Source of the DNA: Ilumatobacter sp.
GTDB lineage: Bacteria > Actinomycetota > Acidimicrobiia > Acidimicrobiales > Ilumatobacteraceae
Length of the DNA stretch: 6,932 nt
Direction of reading: 5' to 3'
NCBI GenBank assembly: GCA_029263275.1
Contig: JAJCXU010000240.1
Location: 1 to 6,932 of the forward strand
A program made the translations under genes and the position numbers. Each line of letters begins with the position of its first letter. The stretch's first letter is position 1. This document shows, one piece after another, positions 1 to 5,220 of this stretch. The notes below the pieces were generated by a model that was not told the origin of the DNA, did no database searches, and saw only the letters and a program-made list of their open reading frames with translations.

Positions 1-139
1 CGGCAGTGACGATCTCGCCCGTCGGGCTGAGCTGGAAGGCGCCTGCCCGGCTGTAGGCCGTGGTGCCGTCCGGGCGCCTTATCTGGAAATAGCCGCGCCC
101 CTCGATCGCAACATCGAGACGGTTCTCGGTCGAGATCAT
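1..139 (-). CDS. flgG: Internal fragment of flagellar distal rod protein FlgG
   Basis: Read on the minus strand from 139 down to 2 there are 46 stop-free codons. They give the FlgG core: LDVAIEGRGYFQI, then PDGTTAYSRAGAFQL, then SPTGEIVTA. This matches roughly residues 90-135 of the usual protein of about 260 residues, which forms the distal rod of the flagellar basal body. The FlgG match covers nearly the whole segment and continues off the left edge, so the 3' part of the gene lies outside the window. The N-terminal part is missing: past about position 130-139 the minus frame stays open but no longer resembles FlgG (it runs through the antisense of the phospholipase D gene). The piece uses ATA and AGG codons side by side, unlike the strongly GC-ending codons elsewhere in the window. 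The related FlgF is possible but fits less well. No other flagellar gene is visible. The family call is firm; whether the piece belongs to this genome is doubtful. Confidence 0.8.
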   Translation of the reverse strand, partial: MISTENRLDVAIEGRGYFQIRRPDGTTAYSRAGAFQLSPTGEIVTA

Positions 140-140
140 G
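125..140. other. Abrupt join between flgG and phospholipase D reading frames
   Basis: To the left, minus-strand codons encode conserved FlgG sequence up to about STENRLDVAI (127-104). To the right, plus-strand codons encode conserved cardiolipin synthase sequence from about VEIMLPG (129 onward). There is no intergenic DNA, stop, start or promoter between them, and the two matches meet or slightly overlap within roughly ten bases. Both genes are cut in the middle of a conserved domain. A chimeric contig join, or recombination through a short shared sequence, explains this better than a natural gene order. Confidence 0.7.
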
Positions 141-503
141 CTGCCAGGCAGACACGCCGACAAGCGCTTCATCCAGATCACCGGCGAGGCGTCATATCAG
201 CGACTGCTGGAAGCCGGCGTTGCACTCCGCACCTACGAAGTGTCGATGATGCATGCGAAGGTGATGACCGTCGACGGCACGGTTGCGTCGGTGGGCTCGG
301 CCAACTTCAACCAACGGTCGCTACGTCACGACGACGAAGCCAACATCGTCGTCTTCGATCCTGACGTCATCGCCGTGCTCGATCGGCACCTCGACGAAGA
401 TCTCCAGCATTGCGACTTGCTCGACCCCCACGAGTGGGCTGACCGTGGGCTCTTCCAGCGGGTTGCCGAGCGGGTCACCGAAACCGTCAACCACTGGCTC
501 TGA
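138..503 (+). CDS. Cardiolipin synthase / phospholipase D family protein, C-terminal fragment
   Basis: The fragment is the C-terminal part of a PLD-superfamily phosphatidyltransferase. It carries the second HKD motif, HAKVMTVDG, with His at 252, Lys at 258 and Asp at 273, followed by GSANFNQRS and DDEAN, the usual continuation in bacterial cardiolipin synthases. Such enzymes join phospholipids into cardiolipin at the membrane; a full protein has two HKD motifs and some 400 or more residues. Here the N-terminal half, including the first HKD motif and any membrane segments, is missing. The in-frame sequence FSVEI just upstream of Met 138 could still be native, since this family has a GVxVxIMLPG-like strand there; the frame is open back to 93. 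Met 138 is therefore not a true start: it is an internal residue at the flgG join. The stop is TGA at 501-503, 79 nt before the peptidase gene on the same strand. Family call is strong; exact substrate unknown. Confidence 0.85.
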   Translation: MLPGRHADKRFIQITGEASYQRLLEAGVALRTYEVSMMHAKVMTVDGTVASVGSANFNQRSLRHDDEANIVVFDPDVIAVLDRHLDEDLQHCDLLDPHEWADRGLFQRVAERVTETVNHWL

Positions 504-582
504 CCGGCGCCCTGCACCCGCCGTCTCCCGCTGCGCAGACGCGCCGCCACTCGGACCACCCAGCGCAGTAGCGTCGCATCCC

Positions 583-1827
583 GTGACGTCCCCCCGCTCA
601 CCTCTGTCGCGCATCTCCGTGCGCCGTCTGGCCGCCGCGACCGTGGTGCTGACACTCGGGCTCTCCGCGGTCGGCCTCACCGTGCCGGTTGAGGCGCAAA
701 CCGACAACGAAGCAGCCCGACAGGCTGCACGCGAGATCCAGGACGCACGCGACCGGGCCAACGAGGCCGCACAGGCCCTGTTTGACGCAGAGTCGAGGAT
801 CGACACGCTCACGTTGGAGATTGCGGATGCCGAGCAGGAGCTTGCGGCAATCGAAGCCCAGTCGAACGACATGCGCCGTTCGCTCGAAGTGTCAGCCGTA
901 CGACGCTTCACCCAGTCGGGCGGCTCCGATTTCATCCTGCTCGGCGACTTCGACGACGCCAACGACAACCTGACCGCCGAGGTGCTCGCTGCGGTCACGG
1001 TGGAAGCCGCGAGGATTGACCTCGACGACTTCGACGCCGTCATCGTCGAGGTTGCCGACGCACGCAAACGCCTCGAGCAGCGACGCGCCGAGGCCGAGCA
1101 GGCAACGATCGACTACGCGGCCCTGCAACAACGGACCGAAGACGAGATCGCCCGACTCATCGAAGTCGAAGAACGACGCCAGATCGATGAGGCAATTGAG
1201 CTCGAGCTGCAGCGCCAACGCGAGGAGCGGGCGCGCCAAGAGGCTGCTGCCGCCGAGGCCAAAGCCGCGACAGATCGACAAGCCGCTGAACGCGCGGCGG
1301 CTGCGGCGAGTTCGAGCAGCAATTCCGGTTCTTCGGGGAGTTCGGGGAACTCCGGTTCATCGGGCAGCTCGAACAGCGGTTCCGGAAGTGGCGGCTCAGG
1401 TGGCACCACTCCTCCGACGACCACACCGCCGTCGAACGCAGGTCGCGGGATGGTCTGTCCGATCCGGGGCAACTACGCCTTCGCCGACACGTGGGGTGCG
1501 CCTCGCTCAGGAGGACGGAGTCATCAAGGCGTCGACATGATCGCTCCATCGGGTACGACCCTCGTCGCCGCCGAGTCAGGCACGGTTCGATTCTCCACCA
1601 ACCGCCTCGGCGGCAACGCGGCGTGGGTCACCGGCAACAGCGGCACGAAGTACTACTACGCCCACTTGCAGGGCTTCACCGGCGGCAACCGTTCGGTCTC
1701 ACAGGGCGAGCAGATTGGCACGGTCGGTCAAACCGGCAACGCCGGCACACCCCACCTCCACCTCCAGATCCACCCCGGCGGCGGCACCGCCGTCAACCCC
1801 TACCCCTACGTCCGCGCCGTCTGCTGA
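583..1827 (+). CDS. Secreted M23 family peptidoglycan endopeptidase with coiled-coil region
   Basis: The product is probably a zinc metallopeptidase that cuts peptidoglycan cross-bridges outside the membrane (LytM/M23 family). From GTG 583 it has 414 residues. The N-terminus has basic residues, a hydrophobic stretch (AAATVVLTLGLSAVGL) and a VEAQ cleavage-like site, so a signal peptide is likely. GTG 619, giving VRRLAAATVV, is an equally possible start (402 residues); neither has a clear Shine-Dalgarno, and a TANNNT-like TAGCGT at 569-574 would fit near-leaderless expression from 583. Residues about 45-235 are charged, Ala/Glu/Arg-rich coiled coil with a break near the SGGSDFILLGDF stretch, as in EnvC-like proteins. 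A Ser/Gly/Thr/Pro linker follows to about residue 286, then the M23 domain. The metal and catalytic residues are all present: H314 and D318 (HQGVD), H361 (YYYAHL), H391 and H393 (HLHL). C292 and the terminal C414 bracket the domain and may form a disulfide. The upstream frame overlapping the phospholipase D gene is not coding-like. Confidence 0.88.
   Translation: MTSPRSPLSRISVRRLAAATVVLTLGLSAVGLTVPVEAQTDNEAARQAAREIQDARDRANEAAQALFDAESRIDTLTLEIADAEQELAAIEAQSNDMRRSLEVSAVRRFTQSGGSDFILLGDFDDANDNLTAEVLAAVTVEAARIDLDDFDAVIVEVADARKRLEQRRAEAEQATIDYAALQQRTEDEIARLIEVEERRQIDEAIELELQRQREERARQEAAAAEAKAATDRQAAERAAAAASSSSNSGSSGSSGNSGSSGSSNSGSGSGGSGGTTPPTTTPPSNAGRGMVCPIRGNYAFADTWGAPRSGGRSHQGVDMIAPSGTTLVAAESGTVRFSTNRLGGNAAWVTGNSGTKYYYAHLQGFTGGNRSVSQGEQIGTVGQTGNAGTPHLHLQIHPGGGTAVNPYPYVRAVC
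1321..1374 (+). repeat. Ser/Gly linker with near-duplicate 27-nt unit
   Basis: Two adjacent 27-nt units (1321-1347 and 1348-1374) encode NSGSSGSSG and NSGSSGSSN. They lie within a longer low-complexity Ser/Gly stretch and are followed by GSGSGGSGG and TTPPTTTPP. The region is a flexible linker between the coiled coil and the M23 domain. Its length probably varies between strains by slippage; that is inference. Confidence 0.6.
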
Positions 1828-1841
1828 TTCACTGCCAGCAA

Positions 1842-1872
1842 AGTCACAGCGGGGCCGGGTACATCTGTGACT
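1842..1872 (-). repeat. REP-like hairpin, copy C (inverted relative to A and B)
   Basis: A 31-nt palindromic repeat with 8-nt perfect arms, AGTCACAG and CTGTGACT, around a 15-nt loop. Read on the minus strand it is identical to copy B. Its last base, 1872, is also the last base of the transposase stop codon (TGA on the minus strand, 1874-1872), so the gene ends inside the repeat. It begins 14 nt after the M23 stop codon and may serve as a terminator in either direction; there is no clear T-tract. Confidence 0.85.
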
Positions 1873-2708
1873 CAGGCCGCTTGTCGTACGTGCGCCATCA
1901 CTCGGATGCGGAGCCTCTCAACCCGTTCATCGGTCTCGATCGCGATTCGACCGCGCCGGGCAGCCTGACGCACTCCGGCGGCCGACATCCCGAACAGTTC
2001 GGCCAACTCGCGCGACGTTCCCAGGCGGAGCTGGATGGCGATGGCGAGCGCGAGGTTGCGTTCAGGGCCGGGACGCTCAACCGGGTTGACCGTTGAGAGC
2101 GCAGTCATCGACTGGACGATGTCCGCGACCATGATGCCCCCGGTCGGATCAAGGAGCGGGTGATCGACGAGGTCGGAGTCCTGATCCTCCAGGACAAACA
2201 CCAAGTAGTCAGAGGGGTCGAGCAGCTGCTCCAACATGTACGTCGAGAGCCAGTCCGGAGCATCGCGCCGACCGACGTAGACGCCGAGGCTTGCATGGCG
2301 GTAGTTGGCGAGTGCAGCGGGAGGCACGAAGCTGAGCGGATTGCGTTCGATGTACCGGGCTTCCGCCAGAAGATGATCATCATCGGTGATCGGCACGTGA
2401 CGGAACCGTCCCTCAAACAGCGGCCCAGTTCGCCCCGTCCGCTGGTTGTACGCCGCTGCATACCGGCTGCACAATTGGTGCATGAACGCCGAGAGTCGGC
2501 CATCACAGGCATGAACGAGCAGGTGGAAGTGGTTTGTCATCAAGGCGTAGGCGTGCAACTCCACCCCGGTCGCGTCGAGGGTGCTGGCCAACAGTGATTC
2601 GAAGAGCGACCGGTCACCGTCGAGGCTGAAGATGTCCTGACGGTCAGCGCCACGGTTGAACACGTGGAACCAATCGGCTTCGTCGAGATTGCGTGGGGAG
2701 CGTGTCAT
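1872..2708 (-). CDS. REP-associated tyrosine transposase (RAYT, Y1/HUH family)
   Basis: The 278-residue product is a Y1-type single-strand transposase. The HUH motif is H60-F61-H62 in LMTNHFHLLVH, and the catalytic tyrosine is Y119 in EARYIERNPL. Other family marks are WFHVFNRG near the start and GPLFEGRFR (95-103). The C-terminal third is not part of the Y1 core. It contains a probable helix-turn-helix at about 216-252 (PERNLALAIAIQLRLG, then SRELAELFGMSAAGVRQAARR), similar to the DnaA-C-like domain on many such transposases, likely for DNA binding. ATG 2708 was chosen because AGGA lies 7 nt upstream (2719-2716) and homologues begin close to this point. A GTG at 2759 would add 17 residues but lies inside repeat copy A. 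Hairpin repeats flank the gene on both sides, the hallmark of RAYTs, which in Enterobacteria bind and cleave REP hairpins. The reading frame and all catalytic residues appear intact. The gene faces the M23 gene and follows the acyl-CoA dehydrogenase gene on the same strand. Confidence 0.9.
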   Translation of the reverse strand: MTRSPRNLDEADWFHVFNRGADRQDIFSLDGDRSLFESLLASTLDATGVELHAYALMTNHFHLLVHACDGRLSAFMHQLCSRYAAAYNQRTGRTGPLFEGRFRHVPITDDDHLLAEARYIERNPLSFVPPAALANYRHASLGVYVGRRDAPDWLSTYMLEQLLDPSDYLVFVLEDQDSDLVDHPLLDPTGGIMVADIVQSMTALSTVNPVERPGPERNLALAIAIQLRLGTSRELAELFGMSAAGVRQAARRGRIAIETDERVERLRIRVMAHVRQAA

Positions 2709-2715
2709 CGCCGAA

Positions 2716-2719
2716 TCCT
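2716..2719 (-). promoter_or_regulatory. Ribosome binding site deciding the transposase start
   Basis: On the minus strand AGGA lies 7 nt before ATG 2708. This supports the shorter transposase start over GTG 2759, which sits in a hairpin repeat. Confidence 0.6.
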
Positions 2720-2753
2720 GCGCCAACCGACTCACCGCGACGCTCACCGATCG

Positions 2754-2784
2754 AGTCACAGATGCACCCGGCCCCGCTGTGACT
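2754..2784 (+). repeat. REP-like hairpin, copy A (tandem, inner)
   Basis: Same 31-nt palindrome as copy B, with arms AGTCACAG and CTGTGACT. It differs from B and C by one base in the loop (C at 2765 where B has T at 2797). One nucleotide, G2785, separates it from copy B, so the tandem period is 32 nt. It lies in the leader of the transposase gene. Confidence 0.85.
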
Positions 2785-2785
2785 G

Positions 2786-2816
2786 AGTCACAGATGTACC
2801 CGGCCCCGCTGTGACT
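2786..2816 (+). repeat. REP-like hairpin, copy B (tandem, outer)
   Basis: 31-nt palindrome with 8-nt perfect arms and the 15-nt loop ATGTACCCGGCCCCG. With its flanks (2783-2817) it is a perfect inverted repeat of 1841-1875. It starts 10 nt after the acyl-CoA dehydrogenase stop codon on the minus strand, so the A/B pair could form the transcript end of that gene. Confidence 0.87.
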
Positions 2817-2826
2817 TGAGAGGGAC

Positions 2827-3990
2827 TCAGTAGGACTTGGGGAGGTGGAGAACGTTGTGTGCGATGTAGTTGAGGGTCATCTCTTGGCTGACGGGGGCGA
2901 GGCGTTGCAGGCGAGCTTCGCGCCAGTACCGCTCGACGTGATACTCGGTCGCGTAGCCCAGGCCGCCGTGGGTCTGGATTGCCTGATCCGCGGCGAAGTA
3001 GGACGCTTCGGCAGCGAGGTACTTGGCCGTGTTGGCCTGCTCGCCGCATTCGAGTCCGGCGTCGTACCGCTCGGCGGCAACCAACATCATCGTGTACGCC
3101 GCCTGCAGGTCCATGTGGGCCTTGGCCAACGGGTGCGACACCGCCTGGTTCTTGCCGATCGGACGGCCGAAGACCTCACGCTCTTGGGCGTAGCCGATGG
3201 CTCGACGCAGCGCGACCTCGCCGATTCCGCACGCCATCGAGGCGAGCAGGATGCGCTCAGCGTTGAGACCGTGCAGGATGTGCTGGAAACCCCGCCCGCG
3301 CTCGCCAACAAGCCGCCACCCTTCCACCGGGAGCCCGTCATAGGCCACCTCGCACGAGGCCACCGCATTGCGACCCAGCTTCGGGATCGGAGCAATGTCG
3401 CAGTACTGCGGATCGAGGTCGACGAGGAAGAGGGACAATCCGCCGAACCCCTCGCCCGGCAATCCGTCGGTGCGGGCGAGCAGCAGACACACCTCGGACT
3501 CGAGCGCCTTGGACGTCCAGATCTTGCGACCGGAGACAACGAAACCACCCAAGCCGTCGTCGGCCGCTCGCGTCGAGATGCGGCTCGTGTCGGTGCCGGC
3601 GTCGGGTTCGGTGACACCGAACGCGACGTGGAGTTCCCCGGCGGCAGCACGCGGCAAGAAGGTGTCCTTCAGCTGTTCGTTGCCAAACTTGACCACCGGA
3701 GCAAGACCGAACATGGTCAAGTGCAGAGCGGTCGACCCGTTCATCGCCGCCCCCGAGGCAGCAACCCGATTCAGCACGAGCGCGCCTTCGGCGATGCCTT
3801 GGCCACCTCCGCCGTACTGCTCCGGAATCGCGATGCCGACCCATCCGCCAGCTGCCATGGCGTTGTAGAAGTCCCACGGGAACTCGTGGTCGCGATCCTT
3901 CTGCGACCAATACTCATCGTCGAAATCGGCGCAGACACGATCGACGCCCTCGATGATTGCGTCGTGATGCTCTGCGCGGTGCAACGTCAT
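2827..3990 (-). CDS. Acyl-CoA dehydrogenase family protein
   Basis: This 387-residue flavoenzyme has the full length of the family and probably introduces a 2,3 double bond into an acyl-CoA, passing electrons to electron-transfer flavoprotein. Visible marks are the N-terminal helical domain with IPEQYGGGGQG (55-65), the FAD signature AFGVTEPDAGTDTS (123-136), WTSKA (158-162), REVFGRPIGKNQAV (271-284) and QTHGGLGY (339-346). The usual C-terminal YEGT motif bearing the catalytic glutamate is absent; the place reads RLAPVSQEMTLNYI. E245 in GLNAERILLA lies where isovaleryl-CoA and long-chain dehydrogenases carry their catalytic base, so it is the likely base. ATG 3990 has a weak AGG upstream. The gene starts 76 nt after the phosphotransferase stop on the same strand, so the two may share a transcript. 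Substrate is unknown; a branched or otherwise modified acyl-CoA is plausible. Confidence 0.93.
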   Translation of the reverse strand: MTLHRAEHHDAIIEGVDRVCADFDDEYWSQKDRDHEFPWDFYNAMAAGGWVGIAIPEQYGGGGQGIAEGALVLNRVAASGAAMNGSTALHLTMFGLAPVVKFGNEQLKDTFLPRAAAGELHVAFGVTEPDAGTDTSRISTRAADDGLGGFVVSGRKIWTSKALESEVCLLLARTDGLPGEGFGGLSLFLVDLDPQYCDIAPIPKLGRNAVASCEVAYDGLPVEGWRLVGERGRGFQHILHGLNAERILLASMACGIGEVALRRAIGYAQEREVFGRPIGKNQAVSHPLAKAHMDLQAAYTMMLVAAERYDAGLECGEQANTAKYLAAEASYFAADQAIQTHGGLGYATEYHVERYWREARLQRLAPVSQEMTLNYIAHNVLHLPKSY

Positions 3991-4066
3991 GTGGGCCTGA
4001 GCTTGTCAGCTGCCACCCACGACTGACGAGTGGACACGTCGCTGCCCGTGGGCCGACCCCGTCTGC

Positions 4067-5113
4067 TCAAACGAGGAGTGCTTCCAAGTCCAGGGCTTCG
4101 ATAGCGCGAGCACATCGGCGGTTCATCGTTTCGATCAGCGCGAACTGCCGCGGATCGTCGAAGTCCATCCCGCGCGATGCAACGATCGGGTACACGAGGC
4201 AGAAGAGCGACGCGACTCGATAGTCGTCCCACAAGCGACCCGTGTCGTCGGGTGACACACCTGCCGCGTGCAGCCCGCCGATGTAGCGGTCGAACAATGA
4301 GCGCTCGTGCGTTGCTGCAACATCGGGCAGGAGGCTCTGCGTGACGAAGTACGCCAGGTCGTACGACGGTGACCCCAGCCCGGTCAGCTGGAAGTCGAGG
4401 AGTACCGGCGCGTCATCAGTATCGAAGAAGATGTTGTCGGCGCGGTAGTCGCCATGACAGACCGTTGTCGGCGAGGTGGACAGCGTGGCCAGCATCGACG
4501 GCATGGCCTCTGCCCAGCGCGGTGCGACCCGACCGATGGCCGGGTGAACATCCATCAGGCTGCTGACCTTCTCCCACCCTTCGGCAAACACGACCGGCAG
4601 CACCGCGAGGTAGATCGGGTCGGCCAGGCTGACGGCGGCCCCGGTTTCAACGAACCGATCCGCGTCGCCCCAGAATTCGGCGTGCCACCGCGCGAGCTCG
4701 TCAAGCGCCCGTTCGGCGTCGGAGATCTCCATCCCTTCGATCTGATCGATGACGCGATGGCCGCCCTTGTCCTCCATCAAGAGGAAGTACGACGTGCCGT
4801 CATCGGACACGGCGCCACCGAACCCATTCGGCACGTGGATGGGTGACCGATCGACCAGTTCGTGGAAGAACTTCACCTCGCGTTCGTACATCCGCAACAT
4901 CGAGCAGGTGAACACCGCTGCTTCGTCGAGCGCCGAGAGCTTGAGGACCAACGTCTCGGGGACATCGTTCCCGGTGAGGTGCAGTCGATAGACCGCGCTG
5001 CTCACGCCAATGCCGACGCCGATGATCTCTGTGTCGATCGCCGTGACGTCGAGCCCTGTGGCCGCCGCGAGCCAGGCTGCGGTGACTTCGTCGATCGTGG
5101 CAGGAATGTGCAT
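4067..5113 (-). CDS. CHK/ecdysteroid-kinase-like phosphotransferase (APH superfamily)
   Basis: The 348-residue product has the aminoglycoside phosphotransferase fold and should transfer phosphate from ATP to a small molecule. Visible marks: GVGIGVSSAVYRL (32-44) as nucleotide loop, K58 in LVLKLS, acidic residues in YEREVKFFHE (76-85), FLLMEDKG hinge (110-117), the catalytic loop HGDYRADNIFF (H220, D222, N227), and the metal-binding DFQ (D240-Q242) followed by GSPSYDLAYF. DFQ in place of DWE or DFD is typical of CHK/ecdysteroid-kinase-like enzymes (PF02958 and bacterial relatives), so resistance to aminoglycosides is unlikely. ATG 5113 is chosen because GGAG lies 7 nt upstream; ATG 5116 (spacing 4) and GTG 5146 are alternatives. 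It lies between the glucosidase (107 nt upstream) and the acyl-CoA dehydrogenase (76 nt downstream), all on one strand. Such kinases often neighbour acyl-CoA dehydrogenases in actinobacteria, suggesting a role in breaking down a hydroxylated lipid or steroid-like compound. Substrate unknown. Confidence 0.88.
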   Translation of the reverse strand: MHIPATIDEVTAAWLAAATGLDVTAIDTEIIGVGIGVSSAVYRLHLTGNDVPETLVLKLSALDEAAVFTCSMLRMYEREVKFFHELVDRSPIHVPNGFGGAVSDDGTSYFLLMEDKGGHRVIDQIEGMEISDAERALDELARWHAEFWGDADRFVETGAAVSLADPIYLAVLPVVFAEGWEKVSSLMDVHPAIGRVAPRWAEAMPSMLATLSTSPTTVCHGDYRADNIFFDTDDAPVLLDFQLTGLGSPSYDLAYFVTQSLLPDVAATHERSLFDRYIGGLHAAGVSPDDTGRLWDDYRVASLFCLVYPIVASRGMDFDDPRQFALIETMNRRCARAIEALDLEALLV

Positions 5114-5170
5114 CATCGCGCTCCGTACTGAGTCGTGCCGTCGCACCTCTGCGCCGGATTGATGAAAGAT

Positions 5171-5185
5171 GCTGGCACATCCAGC
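5171..5185 (-). terminator. Possible weak terminator hairpin after the glucosidase gene
   Basis: GCTGG and CCAGC form a 5-bp stem with a 5-nt loop, between the glucosidase stop (5221) and the kinase start (5113). On the minus strand it is followed by ATCTTTC, which is only slightly U-rich. It may cause partial termination or be chance. Confidence 0.25.
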
Positions 5186-5220
5186 GGACGGGCCCGCACA
5201 CGAGGTGACCCGCGAGCAGG

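Larger units (their letters stand above)
1841..2817 (-). mobile_element. REP/RAYT element: Y1 transposase flanked by hairpin repeats
   Basis: The unit is bounded by perfect 35-nt inverted repeats: 1841-1875 is the exact reverse complement of 2783-2817. A second copy (2754-2784) stands in tandem with the right one. Inside is a single Y1-type transposase gene with intact catalytic residues. This is the layout of a REP-associated tyrosine transposase (RAYT) with its own repeats, related to IS200/IS605 elements, which move as single strands and recognise terminal hairpins. No target-site duplication is visible, as expected for this class. The unit fills nearly all the space between two opposing genes: 13 nt after the M23 stop and 9 nt after the acyl-CoA dehydrogenase stop. 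Whether it still moves, or only spreads its repeats, cannot be told from one copy. Confidence 0.8.

Noticed and set aside
283..582. Upstream extension of the M23 reading frame to ATG 283
   Set aside because: It overlaps the phospholipase D coding sequence in another frame and is Ser/Thr/Arg-rich with no family similarity; the signal peptide starts only at about 583-619.
321..1067. Minus-strand open frame across the phospholipase D and M23 genes
   Set aside because: Low-complexity Ser/Ala/Arg composition and antisense to two genes with clear motifs.
2160..2597. Plus-strand open frame opposite the transposase
   Set aside because: Antisense to the Y1 transposase, with no start signal or motif.
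2754..2816. Tandem palindromes as a short CRISPR array
   Set aside because: The copies are separated by one base with no spacer, are internally palindromic and flank a Y1 transposase, which fits REP sequences instead.
2754..2816. G-quadruplex on the minus strand from the GGGGCCGGG loops
   Set aside because: Two G-runs per copy with a connecting loop of more than 20 nt; the hairpin explanation is simpler.
3991..4020. Hairpin GTGGG/CCCAC just upstream of the acyl-CoA dehydrogenase start
   Set aside because: Only 5 bp with a 20-nt loop; no T-tract or known riboswitch pattern. Chance pairing is likely in DNA of this base content.
2845..4026. Long plus-strand open frame opposite the acyl-CoA dehydrogenase
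   Set aside because: It is an antisense shadow of a well-supported gene in high-GC DNA and has no recognisable motif.
4067..5113. Aminoglycoside resistance gene
   Set aside because: It has the CHK-type DFQ motif and sits beside an acyl-CoA dehydrogenase; nothing indicates an antibiotic substrate.
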